A stretch of 64,000 nucleotides of DNA. Origin: ZLKRG08 sp046048895 (GTDB lineage Bacteria > Actinomycetota > Actinomycetes > Nanopelagicales > Nanopelagicaceae). The position numbers and the translations under genes are program-made. Below, piece by piece: positions 44,639 through 53,442 of this stretch (positions are counted from its first letter, which is position 1; each line of letters opens with the position of its first letter). The notes under the pieces are model-generated. The model was not told the DNA's origin. It saw only the letters and a list, made by a program, of their open reading frames with translations, and made no database searches. The stretch is taken from contig JBJOFF010000003.1 of NCBI GenBank assembly GCA_046048895.1, positions 62,001-126,000 of the forward strand. Reading direction: 5' to 3'.

Positions 44639-45674
44639 AGCTACGTTTAATTCTTGGCGCCATGCGAGTAGTTATTTCATAATGAATAGTTCCGCAAGCT
44701 TTGGCCCACTCGTATGCATCGTAATTCTCTCCAATGACGGTAACCCAATCACCAGATTGCCCAATGGAATCAGGCCCCAAGTCCACTGCGATTTGATCCA
44801 TTGAAACGCGCCCTATTAACGGAGCGCTCTGCCCATTAAAAGTTACGCCTGCGCTACTACCTGCGTTACGAGGAATTCCATCTGCATATCCCATGCCAAC
44901 AATTCCAATTTTAGTGGCAGCTTTTGTAATTGCGGTGGCGCCATAACCAATTGGATGTCCAGCTGGCAATTCTTTAACCAATACCAACTTAGCGCGCACC
45001 TTCATAATTGGTTTTAAATTTACATCTCTGCCTAAAGGTGAAAGACCGTACATGGCAATACCAACTCGCACCATGTCATATTTGGCGCTTTGATTGGAGA
45101 GCGTCGCTGCGGTATTTGAAATGTGGCGAATTGGCCTAACGCCTTTTTCATGTAACTGCGCAACCAATTTATCAAAATTAGCAATTTGCAATTGATTCTG
45201 TGATTGTTCAGGTTCATCAGCTCGTGCAAAGTGCATCATGACGCCAACTACTTTGCTTAAATCTCTAGTTAATAACTCCGGCCATTCATTTGAGAAACCA
45301 TTACGTCCCATACCGGTTTCGACTTTTAAATGAATTTTCGCACCAGGAATCTGATTGACTTCATCAAAGACGGCAAGTGATGAAACCCCGATTTCAATAT
45401 TAAGCGATACCGCTTTTGCAAAATCTAGACCAGGTGGATTTAACCAAGCCAAAAGTGGAGTCTTGATACCAGCCTCACGAATGGCAATTGCCTCCTCTAA
45501 AAGCGCGGTTCCTAGATAATCAGCGCCAGCTTCGCTAGCGGCCTTTGCGCACGGAATTAGTCCATGTCCATATGCATCTGCTTTTACAATCGCCAGTACC
45601 GGAACTTCAGCTTTGGTTTTTATATATTTAAAGTTCTCTTTTAGCGCCTTTAAATCGATAATGACTTCTCTCAT
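44628..45674 (-). CDS. alr: Alanine racemase
   Basis: PLP enzyme making D-alanine for peptidoglycan. 348 aa, slightly short. PLP lysine in AIVKADAYGHG near 30-38, GRNGF and RHISNTAA in the barrel, RVGIAMYGLSP near 226-236, and catalytic Tyr in GMGYADGIPRN near 263-273. ATG at 45674 overlaps the acpS stop (ATGA). Envelope genes glmS and glmM lie upstream in the same run of genes. Confidence 0.95.
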   Translation of the reverse strand: MREVIIDLKALKENFKYIKTKAEVPVLAIVKADAYGHGLIPCAKAASEAGADYLGTALLEEAIAIREAGIKTPLLAWLNPPGLDFAKAVSLNIEIGVSSLAVFDEVNQIPGAKIHLKVETGMGRNGFSNEWPELLTRDLSKVVGVMMHFARADEPEQSQNQLQIANFDKLVAQLHEKGVRPIRHISNTAATLSNQSAKYDMVRVGIAMYGLSPLGRDVNLKPIMKVRAKLVLVKELPAGHPIGYGATAITKAATKIGIVGMGYADGIPRNAGSSAGVTFNGQSAPLIGRVSMDQIAVDLGPDSIGQSGDWVTVIGENYDAYEWAKACGTIHYEITTRMAPRIKRSYEN

Positions 45675-46012
45675 CGTTCGATAACCACCATTGCAGATGC
45701 AATTCCGGCATCATGTGAGAGCGTTAAGTGGACTTCGGCTCCATCAATTAAATCTGCTATTTGATTGCGAAATAAAAATACTGGGCGACCACTTTCGAGA
45801 TTGACTACTTCACAATCGTGCCAATTTAACCCTGCTGGAACGTGGAGCGCTTTAGCTAAAGCTTCCTTTGCTGCAAAGCGTGCCGCTAAAGAATTGATAC
45901 CCTTACTTTTTTCGCCGTCGGTAAATATGCGATCTTTAAGTCCAGGAGTGCGCTTTAGCGATTCTTGGAAGCGCGCAATATCAACTACATCTATGCCAAT
46001 GCCATCGATCAT
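45671..46012 (-). CDS. acpS: Holo-[acyl-carrier-protein] synthase
   Basis: Transfers 4'-phosphopantetheine from CoA to acyl carrier protein. 113 aa, standard. GIDVVDIARF near 6-15 and FAAKEALAKAL near 47-57 carry the Mg-binding Asp and Glu; VHLTLSHDAGIASA closes the fold. Overlaps alr by four bases; the usual nnrD between acpS and alr is missing. Confidence 0.96.
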   Translation of the reverse strand: MIDGIGIDVVDIARFQESLKRTPGLKDRIFTDGEKSKGINSLAARFAAKEALAKALHVPAGLNWHDCEVVNLESGRPVFLFRNQIADLIDGAEVHLTLSHDAGIASAMVVIER

Positions 46013-46021
46013 ATTTATTCG

Positions 46022-46678
46022 CTATCTGGTCTGCTTTTCAGAGGGCACATACCTATCTACGGCGATAACCATAACCAAGAGCGCGCCGCCGATGAATAAT
46101 CCGCCTAATAAATCGCTTAACCAGTGGGTATTTCTGAAAGCTGAGACGATACAGACTGCTAATGAAATCGCGCCTGCTAGCGCACCCATTGCATATGGAT
46201 GCCAAGCATCTGGATGTGAGTATCTGTAAAGAATGTAAGCCAATACTCCCCAGGTCAAAATGGCATTAGAGGCATGTCCGGATGGATAAGAGAGCCCACC
46301 GGCATAAACCAAATCCACATTTAGCCTTGGTTTAGTGCGGCCAATTCCTAACTTTGCTAAACCCACGACTAAATTCAAAGCCAATACGGCAAGAATTGAG
46401 AGATTAAGCGGGCGCCAAGATTTAAACCTACGCGCAATAAAAAAAGCGGTGATCAACAGAATCGTGGCAGTGACTCCACGCAAACCTAAATTATCTATAC
46501 GCAGCAGAATTACTCGTTCTAGCGCAGATAAAGATGGTCGCGTGGCATTAAAAATTTTGGCATCCAGCGAAATTAGTGGACCATTTGTAATAACTTGCTG
46601 AGTCACAATTAAAAATCCAATTAAAAGTAACCCCGCCCATCTCAGGGCGCGATTGAACTGTTTGCGGCGCAGCTCCAC
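46022..46678 (-). CDS. PAP2 superfamily membrane phosphatase, altered active site
   Basis: 218 aa with about six membrane helices. Motif 2, YPSGHASNA, near residue 130 is intact. Motif 1 reads KLGIGRTKPR, so the expected RP pair is KP. Motif 3 reads SAFRNTHWLSDLLGG: the His and Asp are present but the position normally held by the conserved Arg six residues before His is Ser. Catalytic efficiency is therefore doubtful. Family members dephosphorylate lipid pyrophosphates such as undecaprenyl-PP, and linkage to glmS/alr fits envelope work, but substrate is unproven. Confidence 0.82.
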   Translation of the reverse strand: MELRRKQFNRALRWAGLLLIGFLIVTQQVITNGPLISLDAKIFNATRPSLSALERVILLRIDNLGLRGVTATILLITAFFIARRFKSWRPLNLSILAVLALNLVVGLAKLGIGRTKPRLNVDLVYAGGLSYPSGHASNAILTWGVLAYILYRYSHPDAWHPYAMGALAGAISLAVCIVSAFRNTHWLSDLLGGLFIGGALLVMVIAVDRYVPSEKQTR

Positions 46679-48511
46679 TTATTCCACCGTTACTGATTTA
46701 GCCAAGTTACGCGGCTGATCTACATCAGTTCCACGGGCACAGGCCATTTCATATGCAAAAACTTGTAGCGGTACTGTTGCTAAAACGGGCTGCAACATCT
46801 GAGGGCAAGCTGGAATGCGAATTACATGAGCGGCGCCAGGTATCTCAATTCCTTCGGCAGCAATTGCAATTACCTTTGCGCCGCGTGCTCTAACTTCCTG
46901 AATATTAGAGAGCATTTTTTCATCTAATCCGTGTTCGTGAGTGTTTGGCACAATCGCAATTACTGGAGTGCCCTCTTCGATTAAAGCAATCGGACCGTGT
47001 TTGAGTTCGCCGCCTGCAAAACCTTCAGCATGTATGTATGCGAGTTCTTTGAGTTTTAAGGCACCTTCGAGTGCAACCGGAAATCCCACGTGGCGACCCA
47101 AGAAGAGCACCGTATTTTTCTCAGCAAATTTTCTAGTTAATTCACGAAGCGGTTCGACGGTTTCTAAAATTTGTTCTAGCTTCGCTGGCAGTTCTAGCAT
47201 CTCGTTATAAATCTCAGACACTTGCGAAGTATTTAATGTGCCGCGGACTTCACCTAAATGCAAACCAATTAAGAAAGTTGCCACAATCTGAGTAAGTAAA
47301 GCTTTGGTCGAGGCCACCGCAATCTCTGGGCCCGCATGGGTGTAAATGACGGCATCTGATTCACGCGGAATTGTTGAGCTATTGGTATTGCAGACTGCCA
47401 ATACTCGCGCGCCATACTCCTTTGCATGTCGTAACGCCATCAAAGTATCCATAGTTTCGCCAGATTGCGAAATGGCAATTACCAATGTGTTCTTATCAAC
47501 GATGGGATCGCGATATCTAAATTCTGAAGCTAGCTCTACTTCGACCGGAATATTGGCCCACTTTTCGATGGCATATTTAGAGACCAACCCGGCGTGATAC
47601 GCAGTACCGCAAGCGAGCACCACTATCTTCTGCAAACTCTTTAGCTCTGCATCACTTAAATTTAATTCATCTAAAGAGATTCGGCCATCTACGTAACGGC
47701 CAATCAAAGTATCCGCGACTGCTTTAGGCTGTTCGAAAATCTCTTTGAGCATAAAGTGCGCAAAGCCGCCCTTTTGCGCTGCCGCCGCATCCCAAGTAAT
47801 TGCGTACTCACGTGGTGCAAGTGCCGTGCCTGCTAAATCAGTAATTGAAATTGAATTAGGGGTAATTGTGACCACTTCATCTTGGCCCAATTCAACAGCG
47901 CGCTTTGTATATTCAATAAAAGCGGCCACATCGGATGCCATGAAATTTTCACCATCGCCAAGCCCAACAACTAAAGGTGAATTACGACGAACTCCGACAA
48001 TCAAATCTGGTTTATCTGCATGTACTGCAAGTAGCGTAAATGAACCACGTAAGCGCTTAACGGCTTCGCGCATCGCAATGGTTAAATCGCCATTATTTTC
48101 TTTACGTAAATCACTGAGTAAATGTGCGACAGATTCAGTATCAGTTTCGGATTCAAACTTATGGCCATGCTGCTCTAGTTCGGCTTTTAGCTCTGAATAA
48201 TTTTCGATGATGCCATTATGGATAACGGCTAACTTTCCTTCATTATCTAAATGTGGATGTGCATTTCGATCTGTAGGACCGCCATGGGTTGCCCAACGGG
48301 TATGGCCAATGCCAGAGTGGACTTCAGGAACTTGGCTAAGCGCACCTTCTAGATTGGCTAACTTTCCAGCTTTTTTCTCTACAAATAATTTATTAGAAGT
48401 GCCGAGTGCGATTCCAGCGGAATCGTATCCGCGGTACTCCAGTCGGCGTAGGCCCTCAATTAATGGTGTGACTGCAGATTGTGGCCCTGTGTATCCCACA
48501 ATTCCGCACAC
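46679..48511 (-). CDS. glmS: Glutamine-fructose-6-phosphate aminotransferase
   Basis: First step of UDP-GlcNAc synthesis: fructose-6-P plus glutamine gives glucosamine-6-P. 610 aa. N-terminal nucleophile Cys2 (MCGIVGYTG), GHTRWATHG near 71-79, two SIS domains with ISQSGETMDT near 348-357, and C-terminal DQPRNLAKSVTVE. Located directly after glmM by one base and abutting the PAP2 gene. No glmS ribozyme is seen, as expected outside Firmicutes. Confidence 0.97.
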   Translation of the reverse strand: MCGIVGYTGPQSAVTPLIEGLRRLEYRGYDSAGIALGTSNKLFVEKKAGKLANLEGALSQVPEVHSGIGHTRWATHGGPTDRNAHPHLDNEGKLAVIHNGIIENYSELKAELEQHGHKFESETDTESVAHLLSDLRKENNGDLTIAMREAVKRLRGSFTLLAVHADKPDLIVGVRRNSPLVVGLGDGENFMASDVAAFIEYTKRAVELGQDEVVTITPNSISITDLAGTALAPREYAITWDAAAAQKGGFAHFMLKEIFEQPKAVADTLIGRYVDGRISLDELNLSDAELKSLQKIVVLACGTAYHAGLVSKYAIEKWANIPVEVELASEFRYRDPIVDKNTLVIAISQSGETMDTLMALRHAKEYGARVLAVCNTNSSTIPRESDAVIYTHAGPEIAVASTKALLTQIVATFLIGLHLGEVRGTLNTSQVSEIYNEMLELPAKLEQILETVEPLRELTRKFAEKNTVLFLGRHVGFPVALEGALKLKELAYIHAEGFAGGELKHGPIALIEEGTPVIAIVPNTHEHGLDEKMLSNIQEVRARGAKVIAIAAEGIEIPGAAHVIRIPACPQMLQPVLATVPLQVFAYEMACARGTDVDQPRNLAKSVTVE

Positions 48512-48512
48512 T

Positions 48513-49856
48513 TTAAGACCCCAGTTCTCGTTTAACTACCTCTGCCAATTGCGCTGCCACGCTAGAGGCAAGAGTATCAGTGGAGGCTTCAACCATCACG
48601 CGAACCAACGCTTCAGTGCCCGATGCTCGAAGCAGAACGCGTCCTGCACCATTTAACTCTGCTTCGCTCTTGGCAACTGCCTCGTTTATAGCTTCGGAAG
48701 TTGCAAGTTTCTCTTTAGCAACATCTTTCACATTAATTAATACTTGCGGGAACTTCTGCATAATTGCGGCTCCCTCTTTAAGAGATTTGCCGGAGCGTTT
48801 CAACTCTTGCAGCAACATCAGTGCGGTCAATATTCCATCGCCAGTATTAGCAAATTTACGATAAATAACATGGCCTGATTGTTCGCCACCTAAGGCTAAA
48901 TCCGCTTCCAACATCTTCTCTAGAACATAGCGATCTCCAACGCTAGTTACTTCAACTTGAATTCCCGCTGCTTCCATAGCCTTAAAGAAACCTAAATTGC
49001 TCATCACTGTTGCGACTACTGTGGATTTTGGAAGTTCGCCGCGTGAATTTAAACCCGAAGCCAATATTGCAATTATTTGATCGCCATCTACTTCGTTTCC
49101 ATCCGCATCAACTGCCAAGCAACGATCAGCATCGCCATCATGTGCAATTCCCAAATCTGCACCATTTGCTTTGACCGCTGCTTTTAAGAAATCTAAATGC
49201 GTCGAACCAACACCATCATTAATGTTCCAACCATCTGGAGTGTTAGCCACCGCTATTACTTCTGCACCTGCTTTACGTAAAGTCTCTGGAGCTACAAAAC
49301 TTGCGGCACCATTTGCGCAATCAACCACAACTTTAAGGCCATCAAGTTTGGAATTTACTGTTGAGAGTAGATGTTGGATATATCGATTAGCTGCATCTTT
49401 ATCTTCAATTACTCGACCAACGTTGCGACCAGTTGGACGCTCCCAAGGTTCGCCCATGCGCTTTAGAATTTGATCTTCAATTGCATCATCTAACTTTCCG
49501 CCACCACGTGCAAATAATTTGATTCCGTTATCTGGCATCGGGTTATGAGATGCAGAGAGCATTACTCCTAAATCAGCGCCACTTGATGCCACTAGATATG
49601 CAATCGCTGGCGTAGGTAATACTCCGACGCGATAGACATCAACGCCCGCGCTTGTTAATCCAGCAACTACTGCAGCTTCTAGAAACTCTCCAGAGGCGCG
49701 CGAATCACTACCTACTATGGCTTTAGGGCGATGGTCCTTTACCGACTCAACGAGAATATGCGCAGCTGCGACAGATACACTGAGTGCGAGTTCAGCAGTT
49801 AAATCGCGATTAGCAAGGCCACGGATTCCATCCGTACCGAATAATCGCTTCTCCAT
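48513..49856 (-). CDS. glmM: Phosphoglucosamine mutase
   Basis: Converts glucosamine-6-P to glucosamine-1-P, next after GlmS. 447 aa. Opening FGTDGIRGLAN, catalytic Ser in MLSASHNPMPDNG near 100, metal-binding HDGDADRC near 240, GEQSGH near 325, and phosphate loop RASGTEALVRVM. ATG 30 bases after rpsI; the gap holds a bulged hairpin covering the region just before the start. Confidence 0.97.
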   Translation of the reverse strand: MEKRLFGTDGIRGLANRDLTAELALSVSVAAAHILVESVKDHRPKAIVGSDSRASGEFLEAAVVAGLTSAGVDVYRVGVLPTPAIAYLVASSGADLGVMLSASHNPMPDNGIKLFARGGGKLDDAIEDQILKRMGEPWERPTGRNVGRVIEDKDAANRYIQHLLSTVNSKLDGLKVVVDCANGAASFVAPETLRKAGAEVIAVANTPDGWNINDGVGSTHLDFLKAAVKANGADLGIAHDGDADRCLAVDADGNEVDGDQIIAILASGLNSRGELPKSTVVATVMSNLGFFKAMEAAGIQVEVTSVGDRYVLEKMLEADLALGGEQSGHVIYRKFANTGDGILTALMLLQELKRSGKSLKEGAAIMQKFPQVLINVKDVAKEKLATSEAINEAVAKSEAELNGAGRVLLRASGTEALVRVMVEASTDTLASSVAAQLAEVVKRELGS

Positions 49857-49887
49857 ATTCTTAAGTAGGAGTAATTCCTATAAGAAT
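49857..49887 (-). promoter_or_regulatory. Hairpin before glmM
   Basis: The rpsI-glmM gap folds into a 7-bp outer stem (49857-49863 with 49881-49887) and a 5-bp inner stem (49866-49870 with 49876-49880) with a two-base bulge. It includes the rpsI stop and occludes the AGGA that could serve as glmM ribosome-binding site. No T-run follows, so it is not a canonical terminator; it may modulate glmM translation or mRNA processing. Confidence 0.45.
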
Positions 49888-50366
49888 TAACGCTTTGAGT
49901 ACTGTGAGCGCTTACGTGCCTTCTTTAGGCCGTACTTCTTACGCTCGATAACACGTGCATCACGTGTTAAGAATCCAGCTTTCTTAAGCGCTGGACGATT
50001 TGCATCAACATCGATTGCATTTAGCGCACGAGCGATACCAAGACGTAACGCACCAGCTTGGCCAGAAACTCCGCCGCCATCAATGCGAGCAAAGATGTCG
50101 TACTGATTCTCTGCACCGACAGTGCGGAATGGTTCAGAAACTAATTGTTGGTGAACTTTATTTGGGAAATAGTCAGGAAGCGCTTTGCCATTTACAACCC
50201 AGCGACCTGAACCTGGTACTAAGCGAACGCGTGCTACAGCCTCTTTGCGACGACCGGTACCAGCACCTGGTGCCTTAACTGCTGGACGGTTAGTTGCTGC
50301 TGCCGGGGTTGATGAAGAGTAAGAAGTTGGAGTTACATCATCTTCTAGCAAATTGTTATCTGACAC
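49887..50366 (-). CDS. rpsI: 30S ribosomal protein S9
   Basis: 159 aa, with a roughly 30-residue Ala/Pro-rich N-terminal extension typical of Actinobacteria before the S9 core (GRRKEAVARVRLVPGSG). DGGGVSGQAGALRLGIARAL and the basic tail KKARKRSQYSKR reach the P-site. GTG start after AGGAG; 12 bases downstream of rplM, forming the usual rplM-rpsI pair. Confidence 0.97.
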   Translation of the reverse strand: MSDNNLLEDDVTPTSYSSSTPAAATNRPAVKAPGAGTGRRKEAVARVRLVPGSGRWVVNGKALPDYFPNKVHQQLVSEPFRTVGAENQYDIFARIDGGGVSGQAGALRLGIARALNAIDVDANRPALKKAGFLTRDARVIERKKYGLKKARKRSQYSKR

Positions 50367-50378
50367 TTATATCTCCTA

Positions 50379-50834
50379 TTACTTCTTTACAATCTGTGAA
50401 ACTTGATCAAATACATATGGTGTTGGAGCTTGTGATGCATGTGGATGTTCTGCACCTGCATAAACCTTTAGCTTGGTAGCTTGTGCGCGACCAATTGAAT
50501 TCTTTGGAAGCATTCCCTTGATTGCCTTTTCAACGGCACGTGTTGGGTGCTTCTCTAACAATTCACCGTAAACGGTTGAAGTTAAACCGCCTGGGAAGTT
50601 TGAGTGGCGGTGCGCCATCTTCTGAGTGATCTTCTTACCTGAAAGTGAGATCTTCTCTGCGTTGATAACGATTACGAAATCGCCCATATCCATGTGTGCT
50701 GCGAATGTTGGCTTGTGCTTTCCGCGTAGTAACGCAGCAGCGTGAGTTGCCAAACGTCCTAGAACAACGTCCTCTGCATCGATGATGTACCACTTACGGA
50801 CAGCATCGCCAGGCTTTGGGCTATATGTGCGCAC
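50379..50834 (-). CDS. rplM: 50S ribosomal protein L13
   Basis: 151 aa. RTYSPKPGDAVRKWYIIDA opening, LGRLATHAAALLRGKHKP near 26-43, and GMLPKNSIGRAQATKLKVYAG near 106-126 are diagnostic. GTG start with AAGGAG eight bases upstream. It heads the rplM-rpsI-glmM transcript; the promoter and a leader hairpin lie in the 141-base gap upstream. Confidence 0.97.
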   Translation of the reverse strand: MRTYSPKPGDAVRKWYIIDAEDVVLGRLATHAAALLRGKHKPTFAAHMDMGDFVIVINAEKISLSGKKITQKMAHRHSNFPGGLTSTVYGELLEKHPTRAVEKAIKGMLPKNSIGRAQATKLKVYAGAEHPHASQAPTPYVFDQVSQIVKK

Positions 50835-50887
50835 GCTTCTTACTCCTTACAACTTCTAAATATTTCTATACTTATGTATATACCTAG

Positions 50888-50903
50888 CGGACCTTTGGGT
50901 CCG
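50888..50903 (-). promoter_or_regulatory. rplM leader hairpin
   Basis: 6-bp GC-rich stem, CGGACC (50888-50893) with GGTCCG (50898-50903), 4-base loop. It starts a few bases after the transcription start predicted from the promoter at 50915-50943 and leaves a further 50-base unstructured leader before GTG. L13 autoregulates its operon in other bacteria; this hairpin is a candidate site, unproven. Confidence 0.5.
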
Positions 50904-50914
50904 GCAGAGGGCAA

Positions 50915-50943
50915 ACTTTACCTTTGAGCGTGAAAAGGGTCAA
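50915..50943 (-). promoter_or_regulatory. rplM-rpsI-glmM promoter
   Basis: Minus-strand -35 TTGACC (50938-50943) and -10 TAAAGT (50915-50920) with a 17-base spacer, close to consensus. Predicted transcription start about 50908, giving a leader of roughly 74 bases. Confidence 0.75.
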
Positions 50944-50975
50944 AACGAGGCTTATAGGCTGAGAGTTACCCTAAA

Positions 50976-52577
50976 TTAATGGTCGAAAACGGGCTCGTTG
51001 GACTCATATACGTGGCCATTAGCGCCAAATATCAAGAATCTTGTAAATCCACCGCAGAACCAGCGATCGTGAGTCACTGATAGCACTGTGCCCTCGTATT
51101 GATTGAGCGCATTCTCAAGTGATTCCGCGCTAGCTAAATCTAAGTTATCTGTCGGTTCATCAAGCAATAAGAGAGTATCTCCAGCTAATTCGAGTAATAA
51201 AACTTGAAAGCGAGCTTGCTGTCCGCCAGATAGTTGTGAGAATTTTTGATTAGATGCTTGATCTATCTCGTATTTACCAAGCACGGACTTTGCAGCACCT
51301 AGTTGCAGCGAATGTTCTTCCCATAAAATCTCAAGCAGAGTCTTATTTTCAAATTCGGGATGAGCGTGGGTCTGGGCAAAGTAGCCAACTTCAACTCGTG
51401 CGCCATATTTAAAATCACCAGTGTATTTAACTGTATTGTCGCCGCCAATTAATCGCAGGAAGTGCGATTTGCCGGTGCCATTCTTGCCAAGTACCGCTAC
51501 GCGATCACCATAAAATACTTCAAAATTAAATGGTTCCGTTAAACCTGTTAATGCAAAGTTTTCAAAGGTAAGTGCGCGAACACCAGTACGACCACCTTTA
51601 AGTGCAACCCGTACATTCTGTTCGATTGGCGGTGCAGGTGGTGCGCCAAGTTCTTCGAATTTACGCAAACGTGTCTGCATGGCGCGATATTTAGAGGCCA
51701 TATCTGGTGAAGATTTTGCTTGATTACGTAGAGTCAACACCAACTCTTTTAAACGAGTATGTTCTTGTTCCCAACGCAACAAGACTTCAGCAAATCTTTC
51801 ATTTCTCGCGCGTCTTGCTTCATGCCAAGTGGAGAATTTTCCACCATGAACCCAAGCAGTATTTCCATTATGGCCTTGCTCTAACGCAACTATTTTTGTG
51901 GAAACTTCTTCGAGTAGTTCGCGATCGTGGCTCACAAAGAGCACAGTTTTTTTAGTCTCTTTGATTACTTGCTCTAGCCATCGCTTTGAAGGAACATCTA
52001 AATAGTTATCTGGTTCATCAAGTAAGAGCGTCTCCTCTGGCCCTTCCATAAGTGCGCGCACTACTAGCTTCTTCTGCTCTCCGCCAGAGAGCGTATTAAC
52101 TAATCGACCTGCAACTTTGTCGAATGGTTTGCCGAGTGTTTCCGTGCAACAGGTATCCCAAATAACTTCAAAGTCATAGCCACCTGCATCGCCCCATTCG
52201 ACAATTGCTTCGGCATAGGCCATCTGATCTTTCTCTTCTGCAGTCTCATACATGCGCGCTTCGGTACTTTTGATTGCAGCGGCCGCATCTCTGATGCGCT
52301 TTGGCGCAACTGAAAGTAGCAAATCACGAACCGTTGATTCATCACGCACACTTCCGATGAATTGTCGCATCACGCCAAGTCCGCCAGTAATTGCCACACT
52401 TCCCTCTTCCGGTTCTAAATCTCCCGAAATCATTTTTAGTAGCGTGGTTTTACCGGATCCATTTGGACCAATTAAGGCAACTTTATGTCCATCACCCACT
52501 CGAAAAGAGACTTCATTAAGTAGTACGCGGCCATCTGAGAGCGAATACTCCACTCCACTTACATCAATATGGCCCAA
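50976..52577 (-). CDS. ABC-F family ATPase
   Basis: Soluble double-ABC protein of the ribosome-associated ABC-F group (ribosome rescue or translational control), not a transporter. 533 aa. Walker A GPNGSGKTT near 36-44 and GKNGTGKSH near 361-369; signatures LSGGEQKKL and LSGGQQARF; Walker B LLLDEPDNYLD and LLLDEPTDNLD. A charged linker (about 240-320, rich in Arg/Glu) joins the domains. No membrane segments. Subtype cannot be fixed. Its start abuts the truA stop. Confidence 0.9.
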   Translation of the reverse strand: MGHIDVSGVEYSLSDGRVLLNEVSFRVGDGHKVALIGPNGSGKTTLLKMISGDLEPEEGSVAITGGLGVMRQFIGSVRDESTVRDLLLSVAPKRIRDAAAAIKSTEARMYETAEEKDQMAYAEAIVEWGDAGGYDFEVIWDTCCTETLGKPFDKVAGRLVNTLSGGEQKKLVVRALMEGPEETLLLDEPDNYLDVPSKRWLEQVIKETKKTVLFVSHDRELLEEVSTKIVALEQGHNGNTAWVHGGKFSTWHEARRARNERFAEVLLRWEQEHTRLKELVLTLRNQAKSSPDMASKYRAMQTRLRKFEELGAPPAPPIEQNVRVALKGGRTGVRALTFENFALTGLTEPFNFEVFYGDRVAVLGKNGTGKSHFLRLIGGDNTVKYTGDFKYGARVEVGYFAQTHAHPEFENKTLLEILWEEHSLQLGAAKSVLGKYEIDQASNQKFSQLSGGQQARFQVLLLELAGDTLLLLDEPTDNLDLASAESLENALNQYEGTVLSVTHDRWFCGGFTRFLIFGANGHVYESNEPVFDH

Positions 52578-53423
52578 TTACTCGTCCTCATTATCGGCTT
52601 CAACTGTGCGGTGTTGCAAAGTCTTTAAGATGCGCGATTTTAATTCAGAATCTGCTGGGTAATCGACACCGACAAAAGTAAGTCCTTTTGCCGGGAAAAC
52701 TACTGAATCCGATGGTCTTTCGCGCTGATCTAAAATTTCTTTTGCCCAAGAAGTCGGGAATCGACCTTCTCCGATATAAACCATGGTTCCGATTAGCGCT
52801 CGAACCATGTTATATAAAAATGCATCAGCGCTAACTTTGGCAATTATTAAACCATCGCTATTTCGTTCGAATTCAAAGCGCTGTAGATCGCGAATTGTGG
52901 TGGCATTTTCGCGAAAACGCGCATAACTAAAGAAATCATTAGTACCAATAAGAGAGGCTGCTGCTTCGTTCATCCACTCAATATTTAAATCGCGATACCA
53001 AGGTGTGATATCTAAACGCGCAGTTGGTTCGATAAGTCCATTGCCATCTTTGATTTTATAAATGTAGTGGCGGCGTAACGCTCCAAAACGAGCATGAAAA
53101 TCTGTTGGTGCCTGTTCCACCGATTTAATTCGAATCTCTTCTGTAAGGATTCGATTTAAGCGATAAGCAATATCGGTGTAGTCATTCTCAGGTAGATCGA
53201 CATGACAAACCTGACCTGTCGCATGCACTCCGGCATCAGTGCGCCCCGCCACGACGGTATCCAGTTCTTTTTGGAAGAGTGTAAAAAGCGCGTTCTCTAA
53301 TTCGCCCTGCACGGTTCGGTAATCTTTTTGCTTTCCCCAACCAAAGAAATCAGTGCCGTCGTAACTAAGCGTGATTCGGGCGCGAAAAAACCCACTCTCA
53401 GGTATGAGAGTGGGTTGATTCAT
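52578..53423 (-). CDS. truA: tRNA pseudouridine(38-40) synthase
   Basis: Modifies the anticodon stem-loop of many tRNAs. 281 aa. Catalytic Asp in GRTDAGVHATGQV near 60-72, SYDGTDFFGWGKQ near 19-31, and FLYNMVRALIGTMV near 202-215. ATG at 53423 is the only acceptable start in this frame, yet codons 3-14 coincide with a canonical terminator hairpin of the ribosomal operon. There is no ribosome-binding site; TAGCAT (minus strand, 53429-53434) ends five bases before ATG, hinting at a leaderless transcript. Confidence 0.93.
   Translation of the reverse strand: MNQPTLIPESGFFRARITLSYDGTDFFGWGKQKDYRTVQGELENALFTLFQKELDTVVAGRTDAGVHATGQVCHVDLPENDYTDIAYRLNRILTEEIRIKSVEQAPTDFHARFGALRRHYIYKIKDGNGLIEPTARLDITPWYRDLNIEWMNEAAASLIGTNDFFSYARFRENATTIRDLQRFEFERNSDGLIIAKVSADAFLYNMVRALIGTMVYIGEGRFPTSWAKEILDQRERPSDSVVFPAKGLTFVGVDYPADSELKSRILKTLQHRTVEADNEDE
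53385..53416 (-). terminator. Ribosomal-operon terminator inside the truA 5' end
   Basis: Perfect 12-bp stem, arms 53389-53400 and 53405-53416, 4-base loop, followed on the minus strand by six T (complement of 53385-53390). It is a textbook intrinsic terminator for the rpoA-rplQ transcript, but it lies wholly within the first 13 codons of truA. Confidence 0.9.
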
Positions 53424-53442
53424 GACGGATGCTAAATTTTTA

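Noticed and set aside
45765..46229. 154-codon plus-strand frame across acpS and the PAP2 gene
   Set aside because: Antisense to two well-supported genes and without family features.
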